Below, piece after piece: positions 1 to 7,162 of a stretch of DNA of 9,316 nt (position 1 is the first letter of the stretch; each line of letters opens with the position of its first letter). Position numbers and translations under genes: made by a program. Source of the DNA: Gammaproteobacteria bacterium (GTDB lineage: Bacteria > Pseudomonadota > Gammaproteobacteria > Steroidobacterales > Woeseiaceae). The DNA is taken from positions 1 to 9,316 of the forward strand of contig DAOWGY010000334.1 in NCBI GenBank assembly GCA_030641695.1, read 5' to 3'. Below the pieces are notes generated by a model. That model saw only the letters and a program-made list of their open reading frames with translations. It was not told the DNA's origin and did not search any database.

Positions 1-95
1 AGTTGCATGTGATGTGTTACGTTTATTAAAGGTAAAACCGAAATTAAAAGGTACATCATTGAAATATAAGTGTAAAGAACAAGACGATGGAACGG
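1..95. other. AT-rich segment of different origin at the window edge
   Basis: By hand count, 23 of the first 80 bases are G or C (about 29%). Two sample 60-base lines inside the cluster gave 28 and 41 G/C. LpxD similarity ends at about position 95-105, and nothing in this stretch continues the lpxD hexapeptide repeats. On the plus strand one frame stays open through the stretch with low-GC codons (many AAA, TTA, GTA), which looks like a coding fragment from an AT-rich genome. Two minus-strand frames are also open over most of it, so the coding strand is uncertain. I do not recognise the product. It may be an insertion or rearrangement boundary, or a chimeric contig end. Confidence 0.6.
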
Positions 96-478
96 TCATC
101 GTCGTCGCCGATGAAAACGTGCGCCGCGATATGTGCAGAACCGGCGACCTTGGCCGTCGGCGATATCACTGCCGATGGGTCAACGCCCGGCGCGTAACTG
201 GGCGCCGGATGCAGCACAGCTGCCATCAGCGCGTAATGAGCATACGGGTTATCGCTGACCAGTGATGCAACCGGCGAGACTTCAACATCCTCGGCACGCA
301 AGATAACAGCAGCTGCCTGCGTTGCAGACAGCTGCTTTTTCAAAGCCGGGTTGGAGAGGAAACTCAGTGATGCCGGGCCTGCATTTTGCAGCCCGGCAAT
401 ATTGTCGACAACGACGTCGGAGTCGCCGATGAGTTCACAGCCGAATCGTTTCGCAAGTTCTCCGAGCGTAGTCGGCAT
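56..478 (-). CDS. lpxD: UDP-3-O-acylglucosamine N-acyltransferase LpxD, 5' part only, broken
   Basis: LpxD transfers a 3-hydroxyacyl chain to the glucosamine nitrogen of UDP-3-O-acyl-GlcN, the third step of lipid A synthesis, in the cytoplasm. The start MPTTLGELAKRFGCELIGD and the following LSFLSNP and NPYAHYALM segments match the LpxD N-terminal uridine-binding domain. From about residue 98 a left-handed beta-helix begins, with hexapeptide-like steps (VDPSAV, ISPTAK, VAGSAH, IAAHVF, IGDD). Recognisable LpxD ends after about residue 126, where the family normally reaches about 340. The frame then runs about 13 unrelated codons through AT-rich DNA to a TGA at 56-58. The catalytic histidine region is absent. 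The start lies 29 bp after the skp stop, the normal skp-lpxD neighbourhood. Identity is firm; whether the gene is really truncated or only cut by a chimeric assembly end is open. Confidence 0.88.
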   Translation of the reverse strand: MPTTLGELAKRFGCELIGDSDVVVDNIAGLQNAGPASLSFLSNPALKKQLSATQAAAVILRAEDVEVSPVASLVSDNPYAHYALMAAVLHPAPSYAPGVDPSAVISPTAKVAGSAHIAAHVFIGDDDDRSIVLFFTLIFQ

Positions 479-507
479 CAGCCGTAGTAACGCAAACGCG
501 GGCGAAT

Positions 508-1047
508 CTAACGCGCGCCCTGAGCCTGGAAGTTGGCTTCCACGACCCGCAGTACCTCTTCGGTGATATTGACCGATGTGCTGGCGAACAACACACCGTC
601 ACCGACAACGAGGTCATAGCCCTGCGCCTGCGCATAGTCCTGCACTTCCTTGAGCAAAGAACGTTGCAGAAGTCCGAGTTCTTCGTTCTGACGAAGGTTC
701 AGGTCCTCACGAAATTCGTTCTGCAAGCGCGTAACTTCGCGCTGCAGATCTCGCAAGTTCTTTTCGGCATTGCGACGCTCGGTCTCACCCATGACGGTGA
801 CGTCTTTCTGAATTTTCTCCGTCAGCGCCTGAAGTTCATTTTGCTTGGCGAGAAATTCACGCTCGCGCGGCGCAAACTCTTCCCGCAACGCATCCATAGC
901 GGCTTTGGTTTGTGGTGCACGGTCCAGAAGTACCGGTACGTTAACTACGCCGATCTTTAAATCCTGTGCGGCAGCCGGAAGTACGAAAGCACATACCAGG
1001 GCGACGCCAATTGCAGCTCTAACCAGATGTTGTTTTGCAAAACTCAT
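508..1047 (-). CDS. skp: Periplasmic chaperone Skp/OmpH
   Basis: Skp is a trimeric periplasmic chaperone that holds unfolded outer-membrane proteins after Sec export and passes them to the BAM complex. The 179-residue product starts with a signal peptide: basic residues up to R10, a hydrophobic core at 11-24, and a likely cleavage after AAA at 25-27. The mature part opens with LKIGVVNVPVLLDRAPQTK, the family's conserved first strand. A long charged helical region at about 45-135, rich in E, K, R, Q and L, would form the coiled-coil tentacle. The C-terminal GYDLVVGDGVLFAS segment returns to the trimer core. Length is slightly above E. coli Skp (161). The ATG lies 14 bp after the bamA stop, with AAGGA upstream. 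The bamA-skp-lpxD order is canonical. Confidence 0.93.
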   Translation of the reverse strand: MSFAKQHLVRAAIGVALVCAFVLPAAAQDLKIGVVNVPVLLDRAPQTKAAMDALREEFAPREREFLAKQNELQALTEKIQKDVTVMGETERRNAEKNLRDLQREVTRLQNEFREDLNLRQNEELGLLQRSLLKEVQDYAQAQGYDLVVGDGVLFASTSVNITEEVLRVVEANFQAQGAR

Positions 1048-1061
1048 ATAGTGTCCATTCC

Positions 1062-3476
1062 TTAAAACGCTTGACCAATGGAGAACTGGAATCGTTCCGT
1101 CTCGTCTCCGTAATACCTGTCGTTACCTATAACATCGTTAAGCGGTAACGCATAACTGAACCTGAACAAACCCATCGGCGCCAGCCATTGGACGCCGATA
1201 CCGACGGAAGCACGCAATTCGTCAAAGTCCGGCTTGTACTCCAGAGGACTGCCTAGCTTATCCGTAAACGACACCTCGCCAGTGTTGAATACGTTGCCGA
1301 CATCATAAAAGATTGCCGCACGAGCCTGGCTGGCCCACTTTTCAGGCAGCGGAATTATAAGCTCTAGTTGGCTGGCAACCAACACATTGCCGCCATATGG
1401 ATTGCCGAAGCTGTCGCGTGGGCCGAGGAAAGACTCACGGAAGCCGCGTACCGACTGCGGTCCGCCACCAAAGAACTGCTTGTACGGCGGTAATGCCGTG
1501 GTATCGCCCAGTGCCTCGCCAATGCCCGTCTCCAGGTTATAGCGCAACACGAAGCGCCTCCAGAGCGGAATGTACTTGGTCAGGTTGTAGCGGAAGGTGT
1601 AGAACTCGACTTCACTGGGCGGCACGGCGCTGGACAAGAATATCTGGTGTCGCGTACCGCGAGTCGCAAACAGGGCACGGTTGCGGCTATCGTAAGTCCA
1701 GCCCATGATCAATTCGTAGGTATCGAACTTGGTGCCAAAAAACACGATTCCTCCGCCGACGTCCTCTATGAACGGATTACCGTTATTCGCAACCCACTCC
1801 TGCGACTGCGCTGTACTGCCGGTCGACGACAACAATTCCGCGCGCTGAAATGACAGACCGAATGAAAGTGTTTGAAACTCGCTTAGCGGGTAACCGTAAT
1901 CGACTGAGGCGCCCGCCGTCGTGGTCGAGAAGTCTGACGAGCTTGACGTGAATTGCGTGATGTTACGGTAGTTGACGCCGAGAGTACGCCGAACGCCGTC
2001 CATTGTCCGGTACGGATCGGTATGCGAAATACTGTAGGATTTCGAGAATTGACTTGTCGATATGTTGAGCGCGACGCGATTACCAGTGCCGAGAAAATTC
2101 GTGTGCACGATACTGCCGTTAAGAATCAGTTTTTGTGATTCGGAGAAACCGAGACCACCCGAAAACTGCCCCGGCATGCGGTATTCCATCTGAAAGTCGA
2201 CGTCGACGAGATCAGGACTACCCGGAACCGGCACGGTATTCGCCTGGACCGTCGGTTCAACATACGGCAGGCGTTGCAAGCGAAACTTGGAGCGGTCGAT
2301 CAGCACATTCGAAAGATAGGCGCCCTCCAGTTGGCGGAGCTCGCGGCGCAGTACTTCGTCATCAACCTGATCGATACCGTTGAAGTTGATGCGCCTCACA
2401 TAGACACGACTTTTCGGATCGATATAAAAAGTTATTTCCGCCGTCTTGTTTTCGTGATCAAGCTCGGGAACCGGTTCTATCTCGGCGTTCGCATAACCTT
2501 GTTCGCCAAGTCGCACCGCCATGAATTCACTCGACTGCGTGAGCAAACCGAGATTGAAGGTCGACCCAGGCTGCGCGAGAACCATTGCTCGCAGATAGGC
2601 TTCCGGAACAACCATCTCACCGACGAGCTTAACTTCTGAAATCGTATATCTGCTGCCCTCGTCAATCGTGATCGTGACGAAAATGTCTTTCTTGTTTGGT
2701 GATATCGCGACCTGGGTCGACTCAATATTGAAATTCGCAAAACCACGGTCCATATAAAAGGAGCGTAGTTTTTCCAGGTCGCCCTCGAGGCCCTGTTTTT
2801 CGTAGCGATCGTCCTGGCGAATCCATGACAGCCAGTTTGCCGTATCGAGTGTGAAGCCATCGCGAATCGCGTCCTCGTCAAACGAGGTGTTGCCGACGAT
2901 ATTCACTTGCCGGATTTTTGCGCGATCGCCTTCCTTGACATCGATCTTGATACGCACCGTGTTATTCGGCCGATCCTCGACGCTGGTGTCGATGCTTACG
3001 CCGTACTTGCCGCGGTCGTAATATTGCTCGCGCATGAACATCGCGACGTTATCGAGTATCGAGCGATCGAAGGTGCGACCCTTGGCAAGCCCGACGCCGC
3101 GCAAGGACTCCATCAGATCCTCGGTCTTGATGTCCTTGTTACCCTCTATCTCGAAGCTTTCGATTGACGGCCGCTCCTTGACCGCGATGATGAGCGCATC
3201 ACCATCGCGACGCATCTCGATGTCGTCGAACAGTCCTTGTGTATACAAGGAGCGAATTGCTTCGCTAATGCGGATATGGTCGACCGTGTCGCCAATGTTG
3301 ATCGGCAGATAGTTGAACACCGTTCCTTCCGAGATTCGCTGCAATCCCTCGACACGCATGTCCCTGACCACAAACGGGTCGATGGCTGCAACGACCGACG
3401 ATGCCGACAGGCACAGAAGCAATGTCAGCGCGAACTTGCGCCAACCGGGAATCGATAGTTTACGTCTGGATGTCAT
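1062..3476 (-). CDS. bamA: Outer-membrane protein assembly factor BamA
   Basis: BamA is the essential Omp85 protein that folds beta-barrel proteins into the outer membrane. With the start chosen here it has 804 residues (E. coli 810). MTSRRKLSIPGWRKF and a hydrophobic stretch form a signal peptide, with a likely cleavage near VVA/VAA at 28-31. PFVVRDMRVEGLQRISEGT begins the first of five expected POTRA domains (to about residue 430). The rest is the 16-strand barrel. The lid-loop VRGF motif is at about 676-679, and the protein ends in the C-terminal phenylalanine (FSIGQAF) typical of outer-membrane barrels. A longer in-frame start at 3527 would overlap rseP and put 17 residues before the signal peptide, so it is less likely; a GGAAA ribosome site sits 7 bases before the chosen ATG. 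BamA lies between rseP and skp, as in relatives. Confidence 0.95.
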   Translation of the reverse strand: MTSRRKLSIPGWRKFALTLLLCLSASSVVAAIDPFVVRDMRVEGLQRISEGTVFNYLPINIGDTVDHIRISEAIRSLYTQGLFDDIEMRRDGDALIIAVKERPSIESFEIEGNKDIKTEDLMESLRGVGLAKGRTFDRSILDNVAMFMREQYYDRGKYGVSIDTSVEDRPNNTVRIKIDVKEGDRAKIRQVNIVGNTSFDEDAIRDGFTLDTANWLSWIRQDDRYEKQGLEGDLEKLRSFYMDRGFANFNIESTQVAISPNKKDIFVTITIDEGSRYTISEVKLVGEMVVPEAYLRAMVLAQPGSTFNLGLLTQSSEFMAVRLGEQGYANAEIEPVPELDHENKTAEITFYIDPKSRVYVRRINFNGIDQVDDEVLRRELRQLEGAYLSNVLIDRSKFRLQRLPYVEPTVQANTVPVPGSPDLVDVDFQMEYRMPGQFSGGLGFSESQKLILNGSIVHTNFLGTGNRVALNISTSQFSKSYSISHTDPYRTMDGVRRTLGVNYRNITQFTSSSSDFSTTTAGASVDYGYPLSEFQTLSFGLSFQRAELLSSTGSTAQSQEWVANNGNPFIEDVGGGIVFFGTKFDTYELIMGWTYDSRNRALFATRGTRHQIFLSSAVPPSEVEFYTFRYNLTKYIPLWRRFVLRYNLETGIGEALGDTTALPPYKQFFGGGPQSVRGFRESFLGPRDSFGNPYGGNVLVASQLELIIPLPEKWASQARAAIFYDVGNVFNTGEVSFTDKLGSPLEYKPDFDELRASVGIGVQWLAPMGLFRFSYALPLNDVIGNDRYYGDETERFQFSIGQAF

Positions 3477-3483
3477 GCTTGTG

Positions 3484-3489
3484 TTTCCA
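3484..3489 (-). promoter_or_regulatory. Ribosome binding site deciding the bamA start
   Basis: On the minus strand TGGAAA lies seven bases before the ATG at 3476. It supports this start over the in-frame upstream codon at 3527, which lies inside the rseP coding region. Confidence 0.6.
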
Positions 3490-3501
3490 CGGTCGTTCGG
3501 G

Positions 3502-4863
3502 TTAGCCGAATATTCTCGCAAGATCATTATAAAAAGCGAAGCTCATCAATAGAATCAATGCGAATATGCCGATCTGCTGACCCATAATCTGTGCCCGCTC
3601 CGACATCGGGCTGCCCTTGAGTCCTTCGATCGACTGGTAGACGATCTGGCCACCGTCGAGTACCGGGATCGGCAACAGATTCAGTACGCCCAGACTGATA
3701 CTCACGATAGCGAGGAAACCCAGGAAGTAGTCCATCCCGCGTTGTGCCGATTCCCCGGCGAACTGCGCAATATTGATCGGTCCGCTGATGTTTTTGATCG
3801 ACACATCGCCTGTGATCATGCGGCCGAGCATGCGCAGCGTGAAAATTGTCGACGACCAGGTGCGCCCCATCGCCTGCGTCAGCGACTCCAGCGGCCCGTA
3901 TCTGCGCTGATAGTAATACTCATCAAAGCTGCCGCCGCGCGCGACGCCAATTCGGCCCCTGACCTGTCCGTCGACGACCTGTTCCTGCACGACGAGAGTC
4001 GTTGTCAGTCTCTGCCCGTCACGCAGGTAGGCCACGCTGACCTCCTTGTTGGCACGGGCCTGCACGATATCAACCAGGTCGCCGAAGTCATCGATGCGCT
4101 CACCGTCAACGGCAACAATTCGGTCGCCAGCTTCAATACCGGCAAGCCGGGCCGGGCCATCGTCTTCCACCCTGCCGATATCAGCGGGCAGATCGCCGGG
4201 CCCGAACGGCTGAAAACCGAGGCCTTCGAACAACATGCCGGGTTCCGTGAGCCGTCTGGCGTCGTTGCCGATGTCAATCGATACCGGGTGTTGGTAGCCG
4301 TCCTGAGTTTCGAGCGTCAGCGGCACTCGGCCGTCGGACACCATGTGATCAAGCATCGCGACAAGCGCCGATTCCCAGTCGCCGGTTTCGACATCACCAA
4401 CCGCGACGATCTTGTCACCCTGCTGCAAACCGGCTTCGGCTGCAAGAGACCCCGGTTCGACGCTGCCGACGGCCGGTACCAGCGTCGGAATTCCATAAAT
4501 GAAGAGCGCCCAGTAGGCTACGATTGCAAACAGGAAGTTAAACGCCGGACCTGCCAGCAATACGGCAATGCGATGCGGGATCGGCCGCTGGTTGAAGGCC
4601 CTGCCCTCGTCTTCCTCGGGAATCGGACCCTCGCGAGTATCGAGAAAACGCACGTAACCGCCCAGCGGGATGGCCGACAGACAATACTCGGTGCCATCTT
4701 TGCGGCCGACTCGTGTCCAGATCGGCTTGCCGAAGCCGATCGAGAAGCGCAATACCTTCATTCCGGCCAGACGACCCACAATGAAGTGGCCATACTCGTG
4801 AACTGCAACCAGCACACTGATTGCCACGACAAAGGCCAGCAGATTGCCTAATGCACCGCCCAT
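3502..4863 (-). CDS. rseP: Site-2 intramembrane zinc metalloprotease RseP
   Basis: RseP cuts the anti-sigma factor RseA within the inner membrane after DegS-type cleavage, releasing sigma-E when outer-membrane proteins misfold. It also clears remnant signal peptides. The 453-residue product has the zinc-binding HEYGH at 22-26 in the first membrane helix and the third-ligand motif LDGG at 402-405 (D403) in NLLPIPVLDGG. Two tandem PDZ domains lie at about 130-205 and 225-300, with GLQQGDKIVAV and GIEAGDRIVAVDG carrying their typical loops. The conserved ISGPINIAQ lies at about 359-367, and a final membrane helix at about 428-446. Length matches E. coli RseP (450). The start is ATG with a weak AGGGAAAG upstream. 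It follows the dxr-less gap and precedes bamA by 25 bp, linking the stress sensor to its targets. Confidence 0.96.
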   Translation of the reverse strand: MGGALGNLLAFVVAISVLVAVHEYGHFIVGRLAGMKVLRFSIGFGKPIWTRVGRKDGTEYCLSAIPLGGYVRFLDTREGPIPEEDEGRAFNQRPIPHRIAVLLAGPAFNFLFAIVAYWALFIYGIPTLVPAVGSVEPGSLAAEAGLQQGDKIVAVGDVETGDWESALVAMLDHMVSDGRVPLTLETQDGYQHPVSIDIGNDARRLTEPGMLFEGLGFQPFGPGDLPADIGRVEDDGPARLAGIEAGDRIVAVDGERIDDFGDLVDIVQARANKEVSVAYLRDGQRLTTTLVVQEQVVDGQVRGRIGVARGGSFDEYYYQRRYGPLESLTQAMGRTWSSTIFTLRMLGRMITGDVSIKNISGPINIAQFAGESAQRGMDYFLGFLAIVSISLGVLNLLPIPVLDGGQIVYQSIEGLKGSPMSERAQIMGQQIGIFALILLMSFAFYNDLARIFG

Positions 4864-4865
4864 AC

Positions 4866-5036
4866 TCAGATACTTTCCCTAATAAAATCAATCATAACCT
4901 CAATTCTCGAGTCATCGGCGGGGAAACCGGACGAGTGCCCCTGATAGTGTGGACTTGCGTAAGGAAGCGCGGTTCCCGCGGACGCCCCGACGAGTCTGGG
5001 GTTCGCAGGCTGAATGCACACTGAACGCCGCATCAT
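4866..5036 (-). CDS. Doubtful 56-residue frame in the cdsA-rseP gap
   Basis: A 56-codon frame (MMRRSVCIQPANP... ending VMIDFIRESI) begins at an ATG that overlaps the cdsA stop (ATGA) and ends two bases before the rseP start. It therefore fills the gap exactly and could be translationally coupled. Against it: I recognise no family, no membrane segment and no motif, and it uses AGA twice and AGG once, which are uncommon in the neighbouring genes. It does not resemble the N- or C-terminus of Dxr, which sits here in related clusters. It may be a real small protein, but leftover non-coding sequence from a deletion is at least as likely. Confidence 0.25.
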   Translation of the reverse strand: MMRRSVCIQPANPRLVGASAGTALPYASPHYQGHSSGFPADDSRIEVMIDFIRESI

Positions 5037-5818
5037 TGAAACCCCATCCAGCCGATCCCCAGCGCAAACAGCGGCGCTGCCGCCGCAACGCTGTCGATTC
5101 GGTCCAGCACCCCGCCGTGTCCCGGAAACAGCGTACCGCTGTCCTTGAGGCCCGCAGTACGCTTGAACATGCTCACTGTCAGGTCGCCAACGATCGATGC
5201 GCAGGCGATGGCAAGGCAGAAAGGCACCAAAACGCTGATGCGGACCTCGAACCAGACGGCGCCCGCGAGTGACAGCAAAGCGACCGTGACGAGACCGCCT
5301 ATGACCCCCTCCCAGGTTTTTCCCGGGCTGATCTGTGGCGCCAGCTTGACCCGGCCGAACAGTTTGCCGGCGACGAAGGCGCCGGTGTCCGCCGCCCAGA
5401 CGATTAACAGGGCGCCCAGCAAAATCGCCGGGTTCGCCAGGTAAAGAACGAGCAATGCGTTGTACAGCGGCACGAGCACCAGCATCCCGCCAATCCAGCG
5501 AACGGCTTCCGGAATCGGGGTCGGATAATAGAGTGTCCAGGCCAGCGCGCAAATCCACCAGACCAGCGCCAACTGGAATAACATGCCGTTGATCTGCGGC
5601 GCCTGCCAGGCCACAACCGCCATTACAGCGGCCACGACGACGACAAAGAGAATGCGCGTGTTCGTGGAACCCGCGGCAAGAAACGCCGACCATTCCCATG
5701 CGCCCGCGAGAATCAACAGCGCGATCACGATCTCGGCGACCGGCCCTGGCACGGCGAACAGCACGAGCAATAGCACCGCGAGCGCGATCAGGGCTGTGAT
5801 AATTCGCTTTTTCAGCAT
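5033..5818 (-). CDS. cdsA: Phosphatidate cytidylyltransferase (CDP-diglyceride synthase)
   Basis: CdsA makes CDP-diacylglycerol from phosphatidic acid and CTP at the inner membrane, the branch point for all phospholipids. The 261-residue protein is almost entirely hydrophobic, with about seven or eight membrane segments. It carries the family signature at about 216-242: SMFKR, then KDSG, then FPGHGGVLDRID. The upstream WAADTGAF and SPGKTWEG blocks (about 141-171) are also conserved; the acidic residues of WAAD and LDRID bind the metal ions in known homologues. It starts inside the end of uppS with a 7-bp overlap, so translation is probably coupled. Length is a little short of the usual 270-285. 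In related clusters dxr follows; here it does not. Confidence 0.95.
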   Translation of the reverse strand: MLKKRIITALIALAVLLLVLFAVPGPVAEIVIALLILAGAWEWSAFLAAGSTNTRILFVVVVAAVMAVVAWQAPQINGMLFQLALVWWICALAWTLYYPTPIPEAVRWIGGMLVLVPLYNALLVLYLANPAILLGALLIVWAADTGAFVAGKLFGRVKLAPQISPGKTWEGVIGGLVTVALLSLAGAVWFEVRISVLVPFCLAIACASIVGDLTVSMFKRTAGLKDSGTLFPGHGGVLDRIDSVAAAAPLFALGIGWMGFQ

Positions 5819-6570
5819 TTGACCGCCTCGAGCTGTTCCCCGGTATGCCCATAACGCCGCTGTCTTTGCGCATAAAAGCCGAGCGCCGACTCGAATTCAG
5901 GCTCGCCGAATTCCGGCCAAAGTACGTCGCAAAACCAGATTTCCGCGTACGCGAGGTTCCACAACAGGAAGTTGCTGATGCGATGCTCACCCCCTGTTCG
6001 TATCAGCAAGTCAGGATCCGGCACGTCCGCCAGTTGCAATTCCGCGGCGAAAGCCTCCTCATCGATATCGTCCTGACGAATGTCGCCTGCATCGACCCTG
6101 GCCGCCAGGGTCCGAGCCGCCTCGACGATGTCCCAGCGACCGCCGTAAGCCACGGCGACCTGCAAATTCAGGCCCGTGTTGTCTGCTGTGAGCGTCTCCG
6201 CAGCCGTGATCTTATCGATAAGCTTTGCGTCCAGTTGATCGCGAGCACCGATGAATCGCAGCCTTACATTGTTTCGATGCAACTCGGCGACCTCACGTCG
6301 CAGCGCCTCGACAAACAATCCCATGAGCTTGCTGACTTCCTCTCGCGGTCGCTGCCAGTTCTCACTGCTGAACGCGAACAACGTCAGATAATCGACGCCG
6401 TGTTTCGCCGCATTTTCTACGGTCTCGCGGACGGCTTTGACGCCGGCACGGTGGCCTGCGTGCCGCGGCAATGAGCGGCGGCGTGCCCAGCGACCATTGC
6501 CATCCATGATGACGGCGATGTGCCGGGGAACCGTCGCTGCCGAGAGCGCTGTCGGCGGAGACTCTGCCAC
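5812..6570 (-). CDS. uppS: Undecaprenyl diphosphate synthase (cis-prenyltransferase)
   Basis: UppS adds eight isopentenyl units in cis to farnesyl-PP to give the C55 carrier lipid for peptidoglycan and O-antigen. HIAVIMDGNGRWA at 17-29 carries the catalytic aspartate (D23). FAFSSENWQRP at 66-75 and DLLIRTGGEHRISNFLLW at 187-204 are the other conserved substrate- and magnesium-binding blocks. At 252 residues the length is normal. The start is GTG and directly abuts the frr stop (TGA then GTG). No other start fits, because the next methionine lies inside the catalytic motif. The 3' end overlaps cdsA by 7 bp. Its substrates come from the isoprenoid pathway, whose usual neighbouring gene dxr is missing from this cluster. 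Confidence 0.96.
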   Translation of the reverse strand: MAESPPTALSAATVPRHIAVIMDGNGRWARRRSLPRHAGHRAGVKAVRETVENAAKHGVDYLTLFAFSSENWQRPREEVSKLMGLFVEALRREVAELHRNNVRLRFIGARDQLDAKLIDKITAAETLTADNTGLNLQVAVAYGGRWDIVEAARTLAARVDAGDIRQDDIDEEAFAAELQLADVPDPDLLIRTGGEHRISNFLLWNLAYAEIWFCDVLWPEFGEPEFESALGFYAQRQRRYGHTGEQLEAVKC

Positions 6571-7128
6571 TCAGACTTCCATTAACTCGCTTTCTTTCTC
6601 AGCGAGTGCCTGATCGATTTCCGCGATGTACTTGTCCGTAATCGTCTGAATCTCGTCTTCGGCGCGATGCTCGTCGTCCTCGCCGATCATTTTCTCTTTG
6701 AGGAGTTCTTTCACGTCATGAATGGCGTCGCGGCGAATGTTGCGCACGGCGATGCGGCCACCCTCGGCTTCGTGCCTGACGATCCGGATCATGTCCTTGC
6801 GCCGCTCTTCGGTCAGCGCCGGCAATGGCACCCGAATGACCGTTCCGGCAGACTGCGGGTTGAGACCGAGATCCGAGCCCATGATGGCTTTCTCGATAAC
6901 CGGCACCATGTCCTTTTCCCAGGGCGTCACGGTCAGCGTCCTCGAATCTTCCACGCCGACGCTGGAGGCCTGATTCAATGGCACCTGGCTGCCGTAGTAC
7001 TCAACCATGATGTGATCCAGCAGGCTCGTGTGCGCGCGCCCGGTGCGTATCTTTGTCAGCTCTTGCTGCAGCGCCGCGACGCTCTTCGCCATGCGATCGC
7101 CAGCGTCTTTCTTGATCTCTTCCAACAC
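6571..7128 (-). CDS. frr: Ribosome recycling factor
   Basis: RRF, with EF-G, splits the post-termination ribosome. The 185-residue length is exactly that of E. coli. IRTGRAHTSLLD at 27-38 and the VTPWEKDMVPVIEKAI segment at 67-82 are conserved. RIAVRNIRRDA at 125-135 holds the arginines of the long three-helix domain that contacts 23S rRNA. The C-terminal KESELMEV is typical. The start codon is GTG (7126-7128), with AAGAGG about 9-10 bases upstream. It aligns with the start of E. coli RRF, so I see no reason to move it. It lies 34 bp after pyrH and has no spacer before uppS. Confidence 0.97.
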   Translation of the reverse strand: MLEEIKKDAGDRMAKSVAALQQELTKIRTGRAHTSLLDHIMVEYYGSQVPLNQASSVGVEDSRTLTVTPWEKDMVPVIEKAIMGSDLGLNPQSAGTVIRVPLPALTEERRKDMIRIVRHEAEGGRIAVRNIRRDAIHDVKELLKEKMIGEDDEHRAEDEIQTITDKYIAEIDQALAEKESELMEV

Positions 7129-7162
7129 GTTCTATGCCCTCTTCTTTGGCTGGCGCGGCCGC

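Noticed and set aside
14..90. Weak resemblance of LLKVKPKLKGTSLKY to a Spo0A C-terminal-type motif
   Set aside because: The similarity covers only a few residues and does not continue; too little sequence to assign a family.
3477..3700. Sigma-E promoter upstream of bamA or skp
   Set aside because: bamA, skp and lpxD are sigma-E targets in E. coli, but I found no GAACTT with a suitably spaced -10 near these starts. GAACTT copies inside skp and lpxD have no matching -10.
3742..4851. Long open frame of 369 codons on the plus strand
   Set aside because: It lies wholly antisense to rseP, whose motifs are unmistakable; the translation shows no family features. Long antisense frames are common opposite GC-rich genes.
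4866..5990. Long minus-strand frame of 374 codons overlapping uppS and cdsA
   Set aside because: It covers cdsA and the end of uppS in another frame and is rich in Arg and Gly in the way of an out-of-frame reading. Only its last 56 codons, in the gap, are considered separately.
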